From Hofstenia miamia (Eukaryota; Xenacoelomorpha; Acoela; Hofsteniidae): a stretch of 64,000 nt of DNA. This document shows, piece after piece, positions 42,001-56,100 of this stretch. The notes under the pieces were generated by a model. It was not told the DNA's origin, searched no databases, and was given only the letters and a program-made list of their open reading frames with translations. Numbering within the stretch: the first letter of the stretch is position 1; each line of letters opens with the position of its first letter. The stretch spans positions 741,987 through 805,986 of the forward strand of contig CABFPE010000093.1 in the NCBI GenBank assembly GCA_900660155.1. Direction: 5' to 3'. The translations under genes were made by a program, and so were the position numbers.

Positions 42001-45000
42001 AGGTTATGTTTTTGGTGGCGTTGGTGTGTTTGTCTGTTATCAACTTTACGGAAAAAGTAATAGATGGATTGACCTCAAATTTTCACCAGAGGTGCGTCTC
42101 TGCCCAATGAGGAATCCATTTGGTGCTGATCCGGGGGACACAAGCTGCGTGGCGGAGGTCTGCGCTCTCCGAGTGCTTTTCTAGTTTAAGATTATACGAT
42201 TCAAAAGTAGTATTGGCACTTTAAAAAAGTTTGCACATTTTAAAAAACCATGTTTTAATCTCATTGCATTTAACTTCCGTACGGTGATTTTCTTTTTAAG
42301 AACTGCTCTGCGCAATCTTTTATGCAAATCTGTTACTACTATACAATTTTCACTGATATTGGAGTACCCAACTGATGAAGCTAGAAAAAGAACTGAGCGA
42401 AGATTATCTAATGATTTCATAGACCATCTACACTGACACATTTACTTTATGGTCACAAAATGCCTTTTCCTAAGGAAGAATGTGACCGCAATGTCATTTT
42501 ACTTAAATATTGTTCGAAATCAAGACCATTATTTAATCTTGTGATTAAACCCAAACCTTTGTGATTAAATTGTGTGTTCTGCAAATTTAGACAAAAATTA
42601 AATTCAAGCGCTAATCTTGAATCGAAAATATATCTGCTTGTAGTATGTTGATCGCTTGCCCAGCCTTTCAGGCCACGTGATACACACCACCAATAATTTC
42701 TTTCCAGTCAATTGATGAATTCAAATTCATTGGTGCCAATCATTTTTGACCTGATATTCATTGTTTTTCTAAAATTTGAGAAAAAAATGTCATATGTTTA
42801 TAATTAATTCTCTTCAACTAATGTTCTTTGATCGATTTATGTTGAATTCGACAGCTGTTGATTAGAACTGCGAGTGCACAATCCCGTTCATTTTCCGTAG
42901 CATGGAATTCGCTTTGATTGGTCAGCGGCCTATTAATTCGGCGTTGCTTGTCACCTGTCACTGGTAACAATTCGCGAGCTTGTAGTTTATTGCTTACTGT
43001 TTGCACTGCCATTGTAAATCAACCACTTGACTAAATATGTTACTTAATTTCAATCTTTCGTTGATAACTTTTCCAATGTTTACTTTCTCATAATTTTGTG
43101 ACTTAATTCGTCTTTGAATTGTAAAGAGTTTTGTAAATACATTTCCTTGCCGTTGGTTTAAATGAAAATAACCGACATTTTCGCAATATTAGTAAATACG
43201 CTCCAAAGAGAAATTTGATTTTTAAATTTATTCATTTTTCATTGAATTAATTCAAAAGCAGTCTGCATTCAGTTCTTTGAGTCCATCGCCGACCCATTTT
43301 AATATTGACTATTACAGTACTATGAAAACATTTGCTGTAGTAATTACTTTTTCTGAATTTTAGGTTGAATCCATATTGGTGGTGATGCTAGGGGTCGAAA
43401 AATTGCGGGTTTTGACCCAAACCGCATTGTTATTATTAGTGTAAAATAGTTTTCAACTAATTTTTTGTGGGTTTTGTGCCAGGGGTCGGGAAAAATTAAT
43501 TGAGCAACAATTTAAGGGCAATTAGTTGGTTGCCAAATACTTTCCAATAAAATTGATTGCAAATGCAGAAATTAAATTGGTTTAATTGGGTGTGTGAAAT
43601 TTATGTGCTTTTACTTTATCAAAGGCGTATGTGTTAAAATCATTTATTACAGAAATAGAAGTGTTATTATTTCAACGAGATTAATGCACTTAAGGATTTA
43701 AGTCAACTAAACTTTTTATTGCTAAATACCTATTCTTGTTTTTTTATAGTTTTAAGGTAGAAGTGGAGAAACGAAATTTTATGAAAATAACAAACGCTGT
43801 TTTCATCAGTCGGGAAAATTAATTGGGCAATTAATTAGTTGATAATAAAAATAATTGATTGGAAAGGTGCCAATCAGTTACTCCCAACCCCTGTTTTGTA
43901 TAGTAACCCTTGTTTAAATCTGAGTGGTATGTGTAAGGGATACAAAGTAGTTACTTCAATTCAATCCACTGACACGAATAATTGTCTCATATTTGTCTAA
44001 GATTGATGTAGATAACAGCGTCAGATTTATTTTTATTGGATTAAATGTGCTTAATTTTAAGCAGTTCTTTGCATAAACTACAATAATTTAAATATCTTTT
44101 TCGCATTACTAAAATGGCATTCATGTGCTAATTATTAATTCAGTTCTTGTGTAGCTTGATAACAGGAGTTGTCATTTACAACAATTTATATTCTAGCTTT
44201 GCATTCTCCTAACTGTCATTAATTTTATTCCATCAAAAATTTTAAGTTGACACCGCTGCCTTTTTGAGATTACAAATTCAAAACCCATTTACACCGGCGC
44301 GACGCAGATACGTTTATACTTATAGTCAGAGTGGCAAACGAGTCACATATTTTGATCCACGACCCAACCCGACCCGAGTTGTATTTCAAATGTTTGATAA
44401 AACATGAAACAATGTCATTAACATTAATATAAAAGTAGGTTTTATATAGCATAGTAGATTGTATACTAAATGGAAATGCATGCTTAGTTTTTCACTAATA
44501 TTCCAGGGAAATCTATCAGACAATACATTTCTCTGACCAGGCATTTTCAAAATTTTGACCCATGACCCGACCCGGGCTAGTGTGACCCATAACCCGACCC
44601 AACTTTTCTTTGACCCAAACCGCGGGTCGGGTCGAACCGTTTGCCACCCTGCGTATAGTTGCAGCTATAATTTTATATCAATTGAAATTTGTTAAAAATA
44701 CCTGGACTTTAATCTCAAAATTACTGTTTGCATGAGACTTTGAAAAATTCACTATCTATTTAAATGGATAATTTCTCATTTTAATGCTAGAAAAATCCAT
44801 TTTTAGTGGTCACTTTTTAGCGTAATGCAACGAAACATCAATTATCGCGGCACATTAACATTTCTGAATAATTTAGATTGTTTTAATAGCATCTTGCAAT
44901 TTAGACGAAACGTTAATTTACAATACAGCTCGAGGCATTGTTAAATTGTAATCGGATTATGCATGAAAAATCTTACATGTTAGTAATTGACATAAATCGC

Positions 45001-46255
45001 TGGAATTTGTTGATATAGTTAAGACCGATATGCAATATCATTTGTATTCATTTAAATAATTTTACACAATTATGACTAAAAGATGTGCACATTATTAGAT
45101 ACTTGATGGACCGCTTCGGTGTTGTTTGATAAAAATGAAATTGAAATTGTAGCTACAATCATAATTGTTTTCAATAAATTCCGAAATGTTCTCTATTGTT
45201 TACGTATAGAAAGCTTTAGATTGCTCAGCCACTTCAGTTCAGAATACCTACTGCTGTTCATTGGAAGTTGCAAACAAGCTTAAGCCAAAATTGAACGAGT
45301 TTCTGAAATCAATTCTCTTTAATAATAAATGAATGTTTATTCTTGAAATTTTGAACAATTTGTTTGTTAGCATTGCAGCTTGTTTTCTAATCCTTTTAGT
45401 TTGACCTTAAATGCGGAATAGTGATTTTTCAAATATTACGTTACATTTACAATAACCCTTTGTAACACCTGATTTACATCACATACAACGAGTTACTATA
45501 TAACCAAGCAATAGAAGCCTCCAGCCAATCAATTTCTTCACTTCTTTATTCCATTGAAACTATCTTATCAATAATTATTTATAATTTACTATTCTCAGAA
45601 TTTCAACATATATTTCCGAAGATAATTTTTAATGTACTTTGGCGATGGTATATGGTACACTTCCGCTCGTCTTCAATCTACTTTTCAGCGACAACATTAA
45701 ATTATGCTCACTCTTCAGCTTATAGCATTATTTAATTTGTGCTGACTGTTGATAAGATATAATACCATTTTCAAAATTGAACGTCATTCTCAATTAAAAT
45801 TATTTTGTTGAATTTTCGTGCTTTATTCAAATGCGTTTCTTTCTATTTTATAAATTGTCAATCTTCACAAAGTTAATTATTTTCGTTTTCAAATTATAAC
45901 ATTTGTATACTCTGTTGGTTTTTAATTTCATCTATTTTTTAGTACCAAGTTTCATTGATTATGCAAAAGGATCATTCGTAAATCTTTTTCATGCTTAGCG
46001 TCATATGATTTTTCCATGCCGATCAGCGTTGGAATTTTTTTCTTCAAAATTGCTTAAAAATGTGACTTGACTTTATTTTTCTTTCTGACTGCAAAAGAAC
46101 CCTTTTCCATTATTAATGCTTACATTATGTTGGATATAAGTTAAAAGTATTTCTTGGTTATGTTACGTTAGTATCCCAATTTTTGTTGATTTCCCTTCAT
46201 TTTTATTATTTGTTAACGTAGCTTGCAATTATGAACTCATTGTTCATATATATAN

Positions 46256-46291
<36 letters not shown>

Positions 46292-49200
46292 ACTTGTTGA
46301 GAGATCACCACTTTGCACCCGAACATGGAAAATCCAGTTATTGGTTATCTTATTCCAACAAGTTGAACCAATAAAAGAATATTTATATACTGATTCTCTG
46401 TCTTAATATGCCTCTGAAACTGGGTCAAGAAATCGCTCTCGAAAAAACTTTTAACTTCTTAAAAATTGTTTGGACTTATTGAGCTATAATGGTCATAAAC
46501 GCTCCTTTTAAAGCCGTTGCGACCGTTATCCCTTATTTTCAGTAATAGCAGACTGTAGCCACTGGGGGTTAGGAGAGATAAACCCCGAGAGGTCAGGTAA
46601 CCTCCCCCGGATAATATCACTTAAAACAACAAAAGCTTGTAAAAATATAATTCAGTTATTGTAACTTCGTTCTCAATATTTACACTACTGAAAAATTTTG
46701 AGAGCTTTTAAGAAAATTCAGCCGAAGGACAAGTAGTTATGTTTCAAAACAGTCAAGCACACTAAAGGGATGTTGAAGAATTTTGAAATCCCCCTCCTTC
46801 AATGCATGTCGACCCCCTTAAGTGATGACGCTAGCTGCGGGCCTGAGTAATACTGATTTGAGCTAATTTAGAATTTCAGCCTCCAAACTATTTCCTGCCA
46901 ACTATTGAGCCTACGCCTAATTAAAAGCCATGTAATTGATTTAAGTGCTATGATTCTTACAGAAATATCACAAATCCCTTCATTGCAAATATCCGGCCAA
47001 GTTCCAATGGCTGAGGTGCACGGTTAAAAAATTTGCCTCTTGCAAACAAACGTGAATGGGATTATTAAAATAATTTACGAATTGCAGTAACTGTCTTTGT
47101 TCTTTAACCCAATTAATATTTATTTTCTGTAAGTTCATCCCATTTTATTCAATTTCTTCACTTGCTTTAATGTTTTCAAATCCCTAGGGTATTTCTTTTT
47201 ATTAGTTCTTCTTTCGTGATAATTCTGAAAATTGATTGTCTCTATTTATATTTCGTCTGCAAACATGTATATTTCCGACTGTCGACCATCATGGTCATTG
47301 CAAAACTATTTATTCCAATGTAAATAAGAATCCATCTTTGAATAGAACCTTTCTATTGAAGTATAACTTGAATAGTGAAAAAGTGATTCATTGCATGACT
47401 GATGTAGTAAACATCGAGGACACGTTATCTGTACTACCATAAATGACTCAGATCTTTTATTTTATCAGTTTTATTAGTAGATGTGTTTCATAAATGTAGG
47501 TATAAAATTAATGAAATTAATCTTTTTCCTACCTATCAAATTAAATGATTTAGCGTTTGAGATTTCGTTAGATAATCTTTGCTTCATCAATATATTGATG
47601 CAATTTTTTTTACAATGAATGAAAAAGTCAAGACAAACTCGTGAGCCTCCATTTTCAGAATCAACGACCTTTGAGGTCTTCAGACCTTAATCCTGTCAAT
47701 AGTTGGTTTTGCGAGTGCTAAAAAACAAAGTATGTGCAAGCGGCCAGAATGATTAGAGAAAAGGCAGGCATTTTGGCACTTTCACTGTCAAACGCTTTTC
47801 ACTCTTTCCTTACCCGATTGAAATTGGTCATTGAACAGAATGGTGATCACCTGGTGATTATAACTACATTAATGATGAGAACATTGACTTCATGTATCTC
47901 TTTGTCTGTATTTATGTGTCATATTGAAATAAAGTTCTTACATATGTTACTTTTCTAATTAAAGTACGACAGGCTTTTGTGAATACCTTGTAATAGCATG
48001 CCTAAAGCTCAATTTATCATAACCATGTCCATTAAATATGTTTTTAACGGCCCAAATGTATTATTTCGTAAAACTTTTTCAAAGTTTGCTAAAAAATGTA
48101 TAGAATTGTCTGCATACATATCTATATATCGGCATTCAATTTGATTAAATAACTCTTAAAATGTGTTTCTTAGACGCTTTACTTAATTGATTACTGCATG
48201 ATACAACTATTTATTGTTTTGATTAATGCATTGGAACATGACATTTGGTTTAGATAAAGCATATCCCGATGTAACTCCTCCGGAAGCACCAGTCGAACTT
48301 CGCGCTGCAGCCTTCGCTCAGCGTTACGCTGAACTTCTCTGGTCACAGCCAGAAGGCGTTGCATTCAAAGATGTCTTTGCTTACGAAATCCAGTACAAAA
48401 TGGACAAATCAGAAAGGTGAGCATTTATGATGTTTGATTTCATGTATTGTTTTTAGGGTAATTGTTTTCAATGTCACAAAGCCCAGATCCACATCGACTC
48501 GTATCGATCAATTGCTGCCAAACACTCTTTACAAATTCAGAGTCAGACTCTTCACCATTTACGCGGGACCACCTGGCCAATTCTCCCCTTACTACGAATT
48601 GCGCACACAAAAAGAGTGTAAGCCTTGTTGTCTATTTTTATGCTTTCGGATTTCATCAAGTTATTCATTTCGCTACATGATAGTGATACATCACGACAAT
48701 GGATAAAGTGAAATGCTATATTTAACGTACTTGAAATTCAATAACAGCAATGCATAGAAATATTAATTTCTAAGTTTAGTCGTTTTAATTATGAATGGAA
48801 TGTTTCAACATAGTATTAATAGTTTCTAGACAAGTATAAATGTCAAAGCAAATTTGAGAAAAGCTGATAAACGCATGGTTTCACTATTCAATTACATCAC
48901 TCTTAGAATTTATAAAAACATCTGGTAATTCCATTCTCCAAACTCATCGTTATGATCCTTCTTTAGACAATTTATTGGGATAACTAAATCTGGTGCGGCT
49001 TTAGGAGGGAGGCAGTCGGGGGTCCCCGTTTTTTGAAGAATTTCCCATTTTTCTTAAAACATCATTTTCCTTGCATTTCAAATATTTTTCATATTGATAT
49101 TTACAAGAGTGTCATCCCAAAATTTAAAGTTATCAATTTAAACAATCTTCTAATTAGAATTTAGAGATGTAAGTTTCTTATTTATGAATTTTCTCAACAC

Positions 49201-52200
49201 AAAATACAGGAATGTGGTCCCGCCTCCTGTTTCCAAAATCCTAAATCCGCTCCTGAACAAGATCTTTCTTGGAGGAAATCGAAATCCTTTACACGTTAAA
49301 GTTTGATTTCGTCTTCACAAGTGTCTGTGTTAAGTACAGCACCTTTGTTTGACATAGGAGGCATAAACAAAATCACAGCATTTATTCACAAATTCATTCG
49401 TTTCCGCTGTCGGAATGAATTTTTTTGCATGAGTCATGTAATTCATGTGGTATTTGTTAATGCGTTTGCGCTCTATTTTTATATTCTACTCATCGTCATA
49501 TTAGTGCTTCGAATGCCGACAATTTTGAAATTTTGTTCATTGTCACTTTTAAGTGATATCGCTATAGGCTATTTGTAATGACACCGGTTAAATCATTCGA
49601 TAAACGGTGTGAACTTTTGATTACCTCTTGATTAAAGAATAGCTATTTAATTATTACGCTCACTGTACTAACACTACAATGTTCAATTGTAAACATGTCT
49701 TAGCTGGATGCTTTTAGTTTCTTTGCGATCCAATAATTTTATTTTAACCAACACTACTTTTACAACGCTTACAGATTTTCAAGAACGTGAAACCCACATG
49801 GAAAACGGATTACTCAAAGGTGTTTCTTAAATATTTTGAACGAATCAGGGCAAGAGTCGCAATATAGATTTCGTCGCCTATTTTGTTTTTGAAATTAACG
49901 GGAAATATTTTGATTAAGGGGTAACAAGTTCCAATGGGTATTGCTCGATGAAATAGTTTATCATGTTGCCTAACGTTCCTATTTATGACAGGGACGGATC
50001 TAGGAATTTTCAAACGGGTTTAAAATACTAATGGAGTACTGAATTATGAGACGAGTTGATTAACATCAGTATTTAAAATACCTGAACCATCTCTTAATTT
50101 TTAGATTTGATTCAACACTGACAATAAATGCATAAGCACATAATTTTAAAATTATAATTTGCGCATCCTTTATCGCAGCTAAACCCTCTTAAATTCGTCC
50201 CTGATTTATGTTAGCTGTGTTCTTGTATGGTTTTTTTAATAATAGAAAGTTTCCATAATGTTGAATTATTCGCATAGTAGACACCGATCAGCCGTATGAG
50301 TAACTACTTGTAGGTATTATTTCTAGCCTTGAAATTTTATTAAATTCTCATTTGAAAACGAATGAGTGTAAAATTTCTTTACAAAACACACATAAAATGA
50401 AACGTTTTTGCATGTGGCTAATGCTGACTATTTACCAACGCGTTCCCCAATAATAAATTAGATCTAATAGCACGACGTGTTGACCACACTTTGAATGTGT
50501 TTCGTACATATGTGTTATAATCAGTTACGCATTGCACCCAAACATCGTCGCCAATTCTCATAAATTGTTTGTGCGCCTCTAGGCCATTTTTTATTGCTTT
50601 TCGATTGCCACACACGTGCTGCTGTACACTTCAATTTATTTTCTTTCTTTATTTCTTCTACACGCGGATATTTATGTATAAATTACTGCTACAGTGTTTA
50701 GTGTCCGTTTTCTCTGTTTAAATTCTGAAAATAGCCTATTGTACGTAGTAATGCTCGGCGGCTTCCAAGAAATTAGTTCGGTTTCAGATTTTGCACTTCA
50801 ATATTGCGGTTTGGATGAAAACCGCTGTTAGGTAATTTCCGGTATACCGGAAAGAATTCTTCTTTAAATATTCATTCTAGGAATTATAGATGTTGTTCAT
50901 TTTCCAATTGTAATATATATACCTATACCTATATACAGTGTTGAATTTTGAAATATAATTTTTTCATTTCTATTCCGTTTCCATATTCATTTTATAAATA
51001 TTTCCCTATTTTTCCATTAATTTCCACGTATTTCCATAACTTTTAGAATTAATGCTTCAGACATTTACGGCGATTGGTGGAAGGCAACTACGATTTACTG
51101 GTATAATATTGACCAGGGCCCAGCCATCAGGGTTGCCGTTGATATGAAAATTTTTCCCAGATCAAGTGGAACCAATAGCCTATATTACCTCACTGATAGC
51201 ATTTGATATCAATTCAAATTTACAGAAATTTATTGTTGATATCAACAGAACTACTGTATATTGTTTGCCTAAAATATATTCTCTTTACTCATGTTAAGGA
51301 AATCCACTAACCCTACGCAGCTCACTTTTGTAAGCAAGGCACACAGTTAATTAATGATTTCCCAATTCATGCCTGATTTCAAGGAATTAAAGTCAGGTAT
51401 CTATAAATATTCCTTCTAAATTATTGAGTGTTTCCAAATCTAATAGGCTCATTATTACAGAATAAAATTGTAAAAAATGTCTGGGTTATTTAGAGCTAGT
51501 GTTGTTTGCACTTTTAGAGAAATTCTAAGAATAAGTAAATATGTATAAACCTGGTATCTGAATATCAAATGCAAGCACAATGAAGTCATAATTAACTATT
51601 TCAAGAGTTTTCAAAAAGAGAATACATTTGCACTAACATAATTGTTCAATCTTGGTTAGCTTATAGCACGAAAGATATTTTCTAAGAATTTCAATATTAA
51701 GTGCCTTTAAATTTTATAAAAATATTCATGTGATAATCAAAAAAAGTATTAGTGTTTGAGTTTTTTTGAAAACTGCTGGCTCTTTCTATTCGATCCTATG
51801 TTGTTTCTAGTGTAGACAGTTCTTATATCTATTCCAAATATGACTTAATCTGCAGAGCACAGTTTAAATTTTCCTAGCTATTTAACCACCCAACTTTTTT
51901 GGTTGGCTAATGAAACTTTCTGCTCAAATGTAATAGTCAGACAAATTCTAAATCCTATAATGCAAACATCAATTAAATCTTATTCACAAAAATAATAATT
52001 CAATAATATTGGAATCTACAATAATGGGGGAGGGGAGGGGGGCTCTAAACCCTCACCTATTTCTTAAAACAGTGGTGTAAACGATATGGTAGCTAGAGTA
52101 TGCTTACAGTTACACTTTAGCTTAGGCAACTCTCTCTCTCTCTNNNNNNNNNNNNNNNNNNNTATATATATGTGTGTATATAAATGATTTGTCTAATTTT

Positions 52201-53102
52201 TATCTTTCTTTTAAATAAAAATATCGCATTCTAACAGTTTAATTTTTCATTGGAATTGTTCATATAACCAAAACATTTTAAGCATCTTTTTACACACAAC
52301 ACATATAATGTTTTGCTATAGTGAAAAATATTGATTACTGCCACAGAAATCAACAGTGTGTACTGTGATTGAAAGCTCACATGAAACATCACCTTTGATA
52401 TGTTTAAAATGTGCAATCGAAACCAAGGCTAATGTTCGCATTCGTTTCCATCAACTTGATAAAAACAACAGCAAAATACATAGGAATGCTCATAATAGTC
52501 TTGGTTACGATTCGTAAATTACCCGGGAAGTTTGGGTCTTGAGGAAGGATGCTGGGTCTTTGGTGGAAATGTATCACCTATATTTACTTATTGTGTACAT
52601 TGCAATAGTAAATAAAACATATCATTTGATTTTTGCAGTGGCTACATAGTATTGTACANTGTAATAGAAGGCCACCCTAGCGAGGAGGTTTAAAAATAAA
52701 AGGCCACTCTGTAATTGAAAGCCCAACTTTTTTATTGAATGACTTTATCAGAGCTTCACGTCCCAACTCCAGGGCATCATCAGGGCGTGAGGCTACACAA
52801 ATTGGTTTTGAACTAACTCATAGTTTTGAAACACACTTTTGTGAAGTTTCTAGTAATGTTTTCGTGTTTTTAAAATATTTTTTTATAATTTTTTGCTGTT
52901 TAAATATATTTTTCGCATCAATAGAACACTAATTTTCTATAATTTCCATATTCTATAATTTACAAATAGTGTAGTGTAGCGCGTAATTGCACCTGCTGAT
53001 AAAGACACAAAAAAACTGGTTGGAATGAAGTAATGCATTCGAATTTACTTTTTTTTGTAGACAGGCAGGATGTGTCTGCATATTTGTTTTTCACTGTATA
53101 TA

Positions 53103-53145
<43 letters not shown>

Positions 53146-56100
53146 ATATAAATGATTTGTCTAATTTTTATCTTTCTTTTAANTGGAAATGTATCACCTA
53201 TATTTACTTATTGTGTACATTGCAATAGTAAATAAAACATATCATTTGATTTTTGCAGTGGCTACATAGTATTGTACAACTTTAAAATTTGCATTTTCAA
53301 GATTTCTAAATCAATTCATGTCAATTGTGAAATCAATTGATTTGAAAATCCATATCAAATCAAATCCAGTCAATTCATTTGATATCAACATTTTGATATT
53401 AATTCAAACCAATATCAACGGCAACCCCCTAGCCATGATTGGTTAAACATCATGGTAAGGCTGCTATTACATTTTTAATACAGCTTTCTGTGCCTTGATT
53501 TTATGTATGTATTACCATGATTATTACAAACTACTTTGAAACTACCAAAGAGTGAGCAAACGTGTTGCTAGGTTTTAACAACAGCCCCTGTGATTATTTC
53601 AGTTAATTTCAGGTAGGCCCAGTGCTCTTTAAAATTAAACTATATTTCAGAGCATGCTACGTTGAGAATTAGCGTTGTAATCATTTGAGATGGACCGATT
53701 TTTTCACTGATTCGATGACACAATCTAAACCACTTGTTAACTTTTTCGACCCTGTTTGGATTTACAAGTTTCTCCTTACTTTGGAGGGATCGCTCATCAG
53801 TTTTGTGAAATTCAATCTAATTTTGGCTATTTTAATACATTTAAGATATGTTGAAAATAATTTTTATTTCCTTATGTTTACATTAAATTTCCATTCCATA
53901 AAGAGATTTCTGATTTCACACTATCTACAAAATATGTAACTCTGCCTGTATGTAATCCGACCTTCTAGTTTCGTTAAATGAAGTCTTCATTGAGTTTAAG
54001 AAACGTCAACAATGAGTTTCTTAAACTTAAAATTCATATTTTTTAATAATGAATTTTAGCAAGAGTTCCTGGACCAGTTGAAATTTCTGTGGTGGAAGTG
54101 AAATCGTCAACAAAAGCAGTACTTCGTTGGAATGACGTCCAAGCTAATCCGCAAGTCAAGAAATTCAAAATTTATGTATATGCGGTCAAGCCGTTCAAAT
54201 CCTTTTCCAATCGTTCTGCAGTTTTCAATTATGTCACTCTTTTTGGTATGGTTTTAGTGTACATAGTTTACCTTTGAAAATCTTTTTTTTCTTCGCAGTT
54301 TCTGTGCGTGCATGTTATAACGATGACCATTGCAGTCAAATAGTGCACTCGTCTCCGTGTTATATACAAAATATGTACCATGGTTAAATGAATTTTACTA
54401 CAAATTGAATGAGATGCGTAAAGGTTGGTTGTGAGACAAACTAGGTATTTTATCCATTTTTCGTAGCTTTAAATAAATTCGTTTTTTTGGCACTTGTGAT
54501 GCTTGTGTGAATATAACGGGGCATTCAATGGGCTAATATTTTGCGTATCTTTGTCCGAAAGATAAATGAACAATGCTATATGTTATTGTGCTTTAATATA
54601 CAGAGTTTCAACCCCATACCCGTTTATTATACATTTAGACTTTTTATCAACTTTTCTAGTATAGAAAATTGGTGGAGTTAGTGTTTTAAATGTCAACTAA
54701 GTATTAATTTGATGCTTGGTTCTAATCAGAGATTGGAGTGAGGCAGGTGGAGCACCTTGGGGCGGGGTGGGTCGCTTTGGGTATGTGGCAACATTTTCCT
54801 CAAGTGAGCACCCATGAGGCTAAGGTGGGGCAATAACGCTCGTGAGTTGAGAAAACTGAACCAAAAAATTGTCAATTTTAGAGGTTGTGAAAGAAATTTT
54901 CTTACATTAAAGTTCCCTTTTGGATAAAATTTTGATTTTCGAGGAAATTTAGTCTCATTTTGAAAAACTAATTGTATTGTTTAATAATTTTTGTATTCGT
55001 TATATATGTGAAAAATTCCGATTATTTGAAGATTATTTCGTAAAATATAATTGTTTCATAAAGCATTACGAGTTATTCGGTGTCATATTTACCTTCGAAT
55101 CCTGCTCAGCAGTGACGCTTTCTTGGTTTTGGAGAATATTTAGTTTAATATTTTGATGTTTTAGAGTGCTTTGTGTAAGTACCTGTTACGTTCTAAATGG
55201 TTCTTTGACTTAACAGTTTCGTTTATGTGCAAATGCTAAATAATTAGTATGGCTTGGATTTCGTGTCAAATCTCTATTGATCGCTTTGCTAACTTCCACA
55301 CCAAAAATATTATTTTTTATATAATTTGTATAAATTTTTGTCTGGCTTGCTATTGAAAACTTTCTACCTATTTATACGCGTTTAATGGTTTTTTAATTTT
55401 TCCTGCGCTATTGATAAACTGTTTTTCTTAATTGGTTTACACCCAGCGCAAACAGTTGACATGAAAATCCCTGCTATCAAAGCTTGTAAGTCTATTGAAA
55501 TGGGTTCCTGATATGCGTGTAATTTAGAATTGCATCCTGGTGTCGAATATAAAGTTGTTGTTGTCGCAATCAACGATCAAGGCCCCGGAGAATTCGCCCC
55601 AAACGTCACTTTTCATACATACGAAGCCAGTAAGTTTTTCAGAACATTCAATATCTATTTTTATTTCGGCCTAACAATGTTTTTTAAGTAAAACATATTT
55701 AATTATAATCCAGAGTTCATTGGATTGCAAGCAAGGTTTGCAAAAGTGTATTTTTTTACAAAAAAAAACATTTAAAAAAACGTTTTTTGCTTTTAGACAG
55801 AACCAGCTCAATGTACGAAAATTTTACTAAAAACACATAGTAGCAAAGATTAAATTAATATTTTTTGATTCATACCCGTAAACAAAACGTAAGTTTTAAG
55901 TATGAATGGAAGAAACTCAAAAATGTTCTCAAACATTCTTATATACATTTGGAAAAAACATTTAAAAAAGCACTGCAAAAAACAGTTGTTTTAAACATGC
56001 CAACCCTGATTGCCAGACTTTCGATTGATACGAAGATGTTTAATGGTTTGTTTCTCAGGAATGGAATATGAAATTCTCAATTCATTTGAGTGTAATCGAT

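Larger units (their letters stand above)
32954..48253 (+). other. Intron 7 (15.3 kb)
   Basis: Carries the fold-back repeat (35450), (TA)n tracts near 35430, 35990, 36805 and 46250, four hAT-like elements (37574, 43480, 44326, 46549), an N-joined haplotype duplication (38033-40463) and a short CCTCCGCC repeat (41985). The stretches 33000-35400, 40500-41980, 42200-43450, 44700-46200 and 46900-48200 show nothing I can support. Confidence 0.75.
48618..54059 (+). other. Intron 9 (5.4 kb)
   Basis: Contains two hAT-like elements (48990, 49989), a 2.3 kb repeat bounded by GGTTGCCGTTGATAT (51128-53430), N joins at 52144-52162, 52659 and 53183, and (TA)n near 53100. The 50210-51120 and 53440-54050 stretches show nothing supported. 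Confidence 0.72.

Noticed and set aside
42818-43012. 64-codon minus-strand ORF in intron 7
   Set aside because: No domain or motif seen and no supporting context.
50418-50615. 65-codon minus-strand ORF
   Set aside because: No recognisable family, no splice or repeat context; length is within chance expectation.
54730-54850. G-rich patch as a CpG island or promoter
   Set aside because: It is about 100 bp, lies in an intron between two FN3 exons and looks like repeat debris.
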